A stretch of DNA of 64,000 nucleotides from Cornus controversa (lineage: Eukaryota; Streptophyta; Magnoliopsida; Cornales; Cornaceae). Location of the stretch: positions 12,632,501 through 12,696,500 of the forward strand of contig CM048847.1 in NCBI GenBank assembly GCA_026545225.1. The letters are read 5' to 3'. A program made the position numbers and the translations under genes. The notes under the pieces are model-generated. The model worked only from the letters and a program-made list of their open reading frames with translations, made no database searches and was not told where the DNA came from. Shown here one piece after another: positions 60,001 to 64,000 of this stretch. Position 1 is the stretch's first letter. Each line of letters opens with the position of its first letter.

Positions 60001-61053
60001 TTATCCTCCAAGTGTCGTATTTTCGGGACATTAGCAACGCCCTTGGGTAAGCCTAGGATGGTGTGAATATCATGTGCATTTAATGATATATGCATATTCT
60101 GACCAAGTCTAATTATAGAGGACTCCCAGTCAAATTTTGATATTAGATACTGGCATAAGTCTTCATCCAAGTGGTCACATTTCAGTTCCAACAGATTGCC
60201 AAAACCAATCTCCTCCACATTTTTTTTCTTCTCAGGATCTAAATTTTTAAGAACATGAACCAACAAGGGGTAAGAGCATCTGTGCCAACCACCCGACTTT
60301 CGGATGAGGTGTTGGGTTAATTTCTGAACAATATATGAACATATCTTAATTATTAAGATGGACATGGACAGTGTTGTAATATATTAATTTTAATTCATCA
60401 TGACTAGTATATGTAATCAAATTAACAATTTAATAAATTACACTACCTTCTTTTTTCGAACTATCTTTCGTTTTGGTTGTGTCTTCCTGAACTCCTCCAT
60501 ATCCTTTTGATATGCAGCCTGATATTGAGACTTCTCATCATCACCAAGGGACCTCCACCGGGCAGTGGCTTCACTATAGATTGAACTAAGTTCCTTATGG
60601 GTCATTTTTTTCATCCTCTTATGCTCTACTCTGTATTTCTTCACAAATTCAGACATGATATCATATAAAAATTAACAATATACAGTTGGTAAAATATAAT
60701 TTATATGAACATAATAGCAAAATATATTGGATATAACAGACAAAATTTTCAAACACTTAGTACGAAATAGATTTGCAATAGGAATAAGAGAAACACAGTG
60801 TATACCTGAATCTTATGTATGGATTTGCTGGCCCTTTCGCCCCTTTCTTAGACACATCATGTACATTAGCCGCAGAACTGTCTCTATCGTCACTCTTAGA
60901 AGCATCTAGTTCCTCCTTAGAACTACTAGAAGTTGATGGAGAATCACCAGTTGGTTCAGGAATGTAATCCGAATCACTTTCTGTTTCATTGCTGTTATCA
61001 TCAGTTGTTCTTCCCTTTACGGTGCTTCTCGCGATGGATTTGACCCTCGTCAT
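57049..61053 (-). CDS. HMG-box-like / Ulp1-like (C48) protease gene of the MULE
   Basis: Thirteen coding blocks: 60806-61053, 60447-60630, 59691-60323, 59464-59604, 59225-59377, 58728-59133, 58292-58472, 58135-58219, 57831-58042, 57608-57730, 57426-57511, 57264-57336, 57049-57165, about 880 residues. An acidic/serine-rich head leads to an HMG-box-like region (GAKGPANPYIRF, then KELSSIYSEATARWRSLGDD). A plant-specific domain follows (CSYPLLVHVLKNLD to GDEWKRAFVLFTCAAGIAPN). After a charged linker the Ulp1-like protease has KHWFLLVVN (catalytic His) and TQSDGNSCGLFLMRY (oxyanion Gln and catalytic Cys). The position where family members have Asp reads VDYLCSQ. Ulp1 proteases cleave SUMO. Junction 58135/58042 is one base out of frame with canonical sites, and canonical splicing at 60630 drops nine HMG residues. 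Confidence 0.7.
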
Positions 61054-61261
61054 TTTGAGTATTATTTTTGTCTACAAATCATCGTTGAAAATCTGTGGTA
61101 ATAATTTTTGGCTTTGGCAAATACAATATACAATTCAAGTACACCATATACAATGTGAAGTTTAAACAAAGAGTAATTGAAGAATATACTTATATATGTC
61201 CTCACGGAACTACTTATCAAAAGGATTAGTTACACAATTTCAGTTGAGTTTGGGCAGTATG

Positions 61262-62010
61262 ATACATTTTATATTATCAGATTTTATAAAACAATCCCTC
61301 AATATCAAATCATATATATCATCCTATTTTATTTCAACAATCCATCAATCCATCTGCATTTTTATATTATCAGATTTTATAAAACAATCCCTCAATATCC
61401 AAACATATATATCATCCTATTTTATTTCAACAATCCATCAATTCATCTGCTTTTTTATATTATCAGATTTTATAAAACAATCATTCAATATCAAACCATA
61501 TATATTATCCTATTTTATTTCAACAATCAATCAATTCAAACACTTTCTATATTATCACATTTTATAAAACAATCCCTCAATATCAAACCATATATATCAT
61601 CCTATTTTATTTCAACAATCCATCAATCCATCTGCATTTTTATATTATCAGATTTTATAAAACAATCCCTCAATATCAAACCATATATATCATCCTATTT
61701 TATTTCAACAATCCATCAATCCATCTGTTTTTTTATATTATCACATTTTATAGAACAATCCCTCAATATTAAACCATATATATCATCCTATTTTATTTCA
61801 ACAATCCATCAATTCAAACACTTTCTATATTATCACATTTTAGAAAACAATCCCTCAATATTAAACCATATATATCATTCTATTTTATTTCAACAATCCA
61901 TCAATTCAAACACTTTCTATATTATCACATTTTATAAAACAATCCCTCAATATTAAACCATATATATCATCCTATTTTATTTCAACAATCCATCAATTCA
62001 AACACTTTCA
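61262..62010. repeat. ~93 bp minisatellite, eight copies
   Basis: Units marked by acaatccctcaatatcaaac start at about 61291, 61384, 61477, 61569, 61662, 61755, 61847 and 61939, a period of 92-93 bp. Two sub-types differ in the end of the unit (ccatctgcatttttatatta against tcaaacactttctatattat) and are interspersed. It lies about 210 bp upstream of the ULP gene start, inside the MULE. Confidence 0.9.
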
Positions 62011-62810
62011 TTATACAAAAGAATCAGTTAAAACTTATTTAATCACATTAAAACACGTGCACAATATGCAATTCCAATTATTACTTTGACCACCAATCCG
62101 AGCCAAAATAACTAGGTTTAGCTAAATAACACGTGCAAAATTTGACCCAAGCATAGCATTAAAATTGAAACAAATACATGTGGTTTTGCAAGGATATGTT
62201 GAGCAAGGGAAGACCACCACGCCGGAAGCGAACAGGAGCTCAGAGACAGAGATTGAGAAGAAAATTGAAGAGCAAACTCCATTACACACACAGAAAAGCT
62301 ATGGTAAGGCTCCGTAACACACATGCAAACTTACATTAAAAATGAAATTAATACCTCTACCACCACGACGGAACCAAACAAGAGCCCGGAGATAGCGATT
62401 CAGAAGAGGAAAGATGCAGCATTGAGAAAGGGAACACCACAGAGACCACCACGATTCGACTACCATCACGCCGACAAAGACCACCATAGTTCGAATAGCA
62501 CCACGCCGGAAGCGAACACGAACAGAGATTGAGAATAATTTCAAAACAGAGATTCTATTCAACTCTGTATAGGTTTGTATTTGCGAGGGAAGGAAACCAG
62601 AGAAGAAAAGGTAAAGTTGGATACAGGGGCATTTTTGTACTTTCAATGTTAATATATTGTATAAGTATATGTTACTATTTGGTATTCAGAGCAACAAATA
62701 CGTATAGGTAAAAATTTTTTACCTTACATGGACACTTGTCAACATCCAATTTCACAATATATGTGTATCAATTACAACCGCAAGATCATTTTTTAAACCA
62801 ATTTTTAATG
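62011..62810. other. MULE right subterminal region
   Basis: No gene recognised. The motif ccacgccggaagcgaac occurs twice (62218-62234 and 62501-62517) in related contexts with cagagattgagaa, suggesting a degenerate duplication of about 285 bp. It may contain the ULP gene's 5' leader. Confidence 0.4.
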
Positions 62811-62879
62811 CAAAACTACAGCGTTTTGAGGCAAATGGAGAGGAAATGGGCGCAGCCTAATTGGAGACGATTTCTGTCC
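62811..62879 (-). repeat. Right TIR of the ULP-type MULE
   Basis: Inverted partner of 47430-47498 with one mismatch. It is followed by atgatcaag, the right flank of the near-perfect 9 bp duplication. Confidence 0.85.
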
Positions 62880-62888
62880 ATGATCAAG

Positions 62889-64000
62889 TTAGTGAATTAA
62901 TGGAATATTTTCTATTTTCATATATGTCTTTCAATTCCTTTACTTAATGTCATTTCATAGTACTTTTTTTTCTGTCTTTCCATTTCTAACATAATATGCG
63001 CTATGTAGTTTTGTGAGCAAAGCAGGTTTTTAGACCCAAGTTTGGGGGAGCATACCTGTTTGTTGGGTTTCAATATTACCGTTAGTTGATGTTTTGCTTT
63101 TTGATATTCCATCAACCACTGGTATCATTGTTTTAACTCTTTATTTTGCAACATTACGGACAATGTTAGGTTTAAGTTTGGGGGTACCAAAAATGATCAC
63201 ATTTTTTTTTATTTTTATGCATTGTTCGATTATTGTACATATTGCATTCTAGTCTGAAATTCTTTTGTAGCAATGATGTCTTACTTTTGAGAGTTGTTTA
63301 GAATTCCTTACCAGTGTCAATGGTGCATGCATCTTGTAAATTGAGAATTAATGTGGCGATTTAACATATTTGAATCTTTAAAATCTTAATTAAATTTGAA
63401 CGGTCCACATCATTGCTTAGTTTTAAATATCGTGTAGTTTAGATACTAAATGTACCTTACAAGCACATGAGCACACTTATATCTTATTTGTGTGGTATGC
63501 ATCATTTCTGGGGGTAACTTTTACAAAGTTAAACCATTAGGATTGGTTGTCTAGGTGCAAAGTTAAACCACATATTTTAATGTAAGTTCACCTTTAAAAA
63601 AGGTCATTAGGGTTAATAACTACGCTAGTATATAATTGAACATTGTTTGGGGATTGTCATCTAATTCTTTATTTTTGAACCTTTTGGATTGTTAAGTCAT
63701 TGCACTTCTTTAAATACGCGTTGTAACCATCGTTTTTTATGAAAATTTGGATTTTCACATCTCATTAGTTGATGACTGAGCTAATTGAACATTTTTGCAT
63801 GTTTTTGTGTATTTACCAAGCAGGTTAAACCTAATGAGACTTCAATCATTCACTAGCATTGTCTAGGGGTTTAAAGGCTTGTTGCATTCGCTAAATAAAA
63901 TCGCGTTTCTCACAAAAGCGGAAGTAGCATATTTGTTGAATTTTAATTTATGTTTTTATTGCTAAGGAATATTTAAGTTTGGAAGTGTGTTCGATGAATG
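62889..64000 (+). mobile_element. Probable Athila-type Ty3/gypsy 3' remnant
   Basis: Repeated purine tracts cccaagtttgggggagc (63039) and acaatgttaggtttaagtttgggggtacc (63161-63189) resemble the stretch between the last ORF and 3' LTR of Athila-group elements. The remaining sequence is T-rich and non-coding, and no LTR pair or coding domain is visible, so the assignment rests on that motif only. The element may continue beyond the window. Confidence 0.4.

Larger units (their letters stand above)
47430..62879. mobile_element. 15.45 kb Mutator-like element with ULP-type cargo
   Basis: Terminal inverted repeats of 69 bp (47430-47498 and 62811-62879) start GGACAGAAATCGTCTCC and differ at one base. 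The flanks 47421-47429 and 62880-62888 are atgatcaat and atgatcaag, eight of nine matching, consistent with a 9 bp MULE target-site duplication. Inside are a MULE transposase (plus strand) and, on the minus strand, two F-box genes, a GRF zinc-finger gene and an HMG-box/Ulp1 protease gene. MULEs carrying Ulp1-like genes are known (Kaonashi group). The TIRs indicate recent movement of the whole unit. Confidence 0.8.

Noticed and set aside
61177-61956. A 259-codon open frame on the plus strand
   Set aside because: It is produced by the ~93 bp minisatellite, whose period is close to 31 codons; the protein is a low-complexity repeat with no family resemblance.
61262-62010. CRISPR-like array
   Set aside because: Units are contiguous with no unique spacers, and the DNA is plant nuclear.

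Overview
This is nuclear DNA of a flowering plant, most likely a eudicot. It is AT-rich, has (TA)n microsatellites and small exons with GT-AG introns, and carries plant transposon lineages: a Tat-type Ty3/gypsy element with an extra RNase H, Ty1/copia, Mutator-like elements with FAR1-type transposases, Helitrons, a TRIM, and hAT and PIF/Harbinger MITEs. The species cannot be read from the sequence. No prokaryotic or organellar features, CRISPR arrays or RNA genes were found.

Two host genes lie in the first 12 kb, both on the minus strand. The window start cuts a small L7Ae-fold gene resembling the RNase P/MRP subunit p38 (1-488). A complete nine-exon DHHC protein S-acyltransferase gene (5108-11817, 508 codons, every splice phase consistent) follows. 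Its 3.3 kb first intron holds a tandem duplication whose two copies were each hit by a different DNA transposon, one of which contains a TRIM. Between the two genes are a MULE-type MITE (1002-2495) and a solo LTR (3788-4654).

From about 12.2 to 46.5 kb the window is a stack of nested insertions, resolved by target-site duplications (TSDs). An outer inverted-repeat element is split by a MULE-type MITE (12374-40785, exact 9 bp TSD). That MITE holds two Helitrons and a long-TIR MULE (15005-39554) with a broken FAR1-like transposase. The MULE was hit by a long-LTR element now reduced to a solo LTR (16254-28514, TSD atttg) and by a decayed copia element (29807-34492). The solo LTR was in turn hit by a Tat-lineage gypsy element (17077-26474, TSD ctcct) with gag-pol on the minus strand and an antisense extra ORF.

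The right quarter is dominated by a 15.45 kb Mutator-like element (47430-62879) with 69 bp TIRs differing at one base. It carries a transposase of about 750 codons with two in-frame stops, two related three-exon F-box genes (one intact, one with a nonsense codon), a single-exon GRF zinc-finger/membrane protein, and a thirteen-exon gene joining an HMG-box-like region to a Ulp1-like (C48) cysteine protease. This resembles the ULP-carrying (Kaonashi-type) MULEs but has an unusually large cargo, and it is the most interesting object here. The last 1.1 kb looks like a degraded Athila-type gypsy 3' region.
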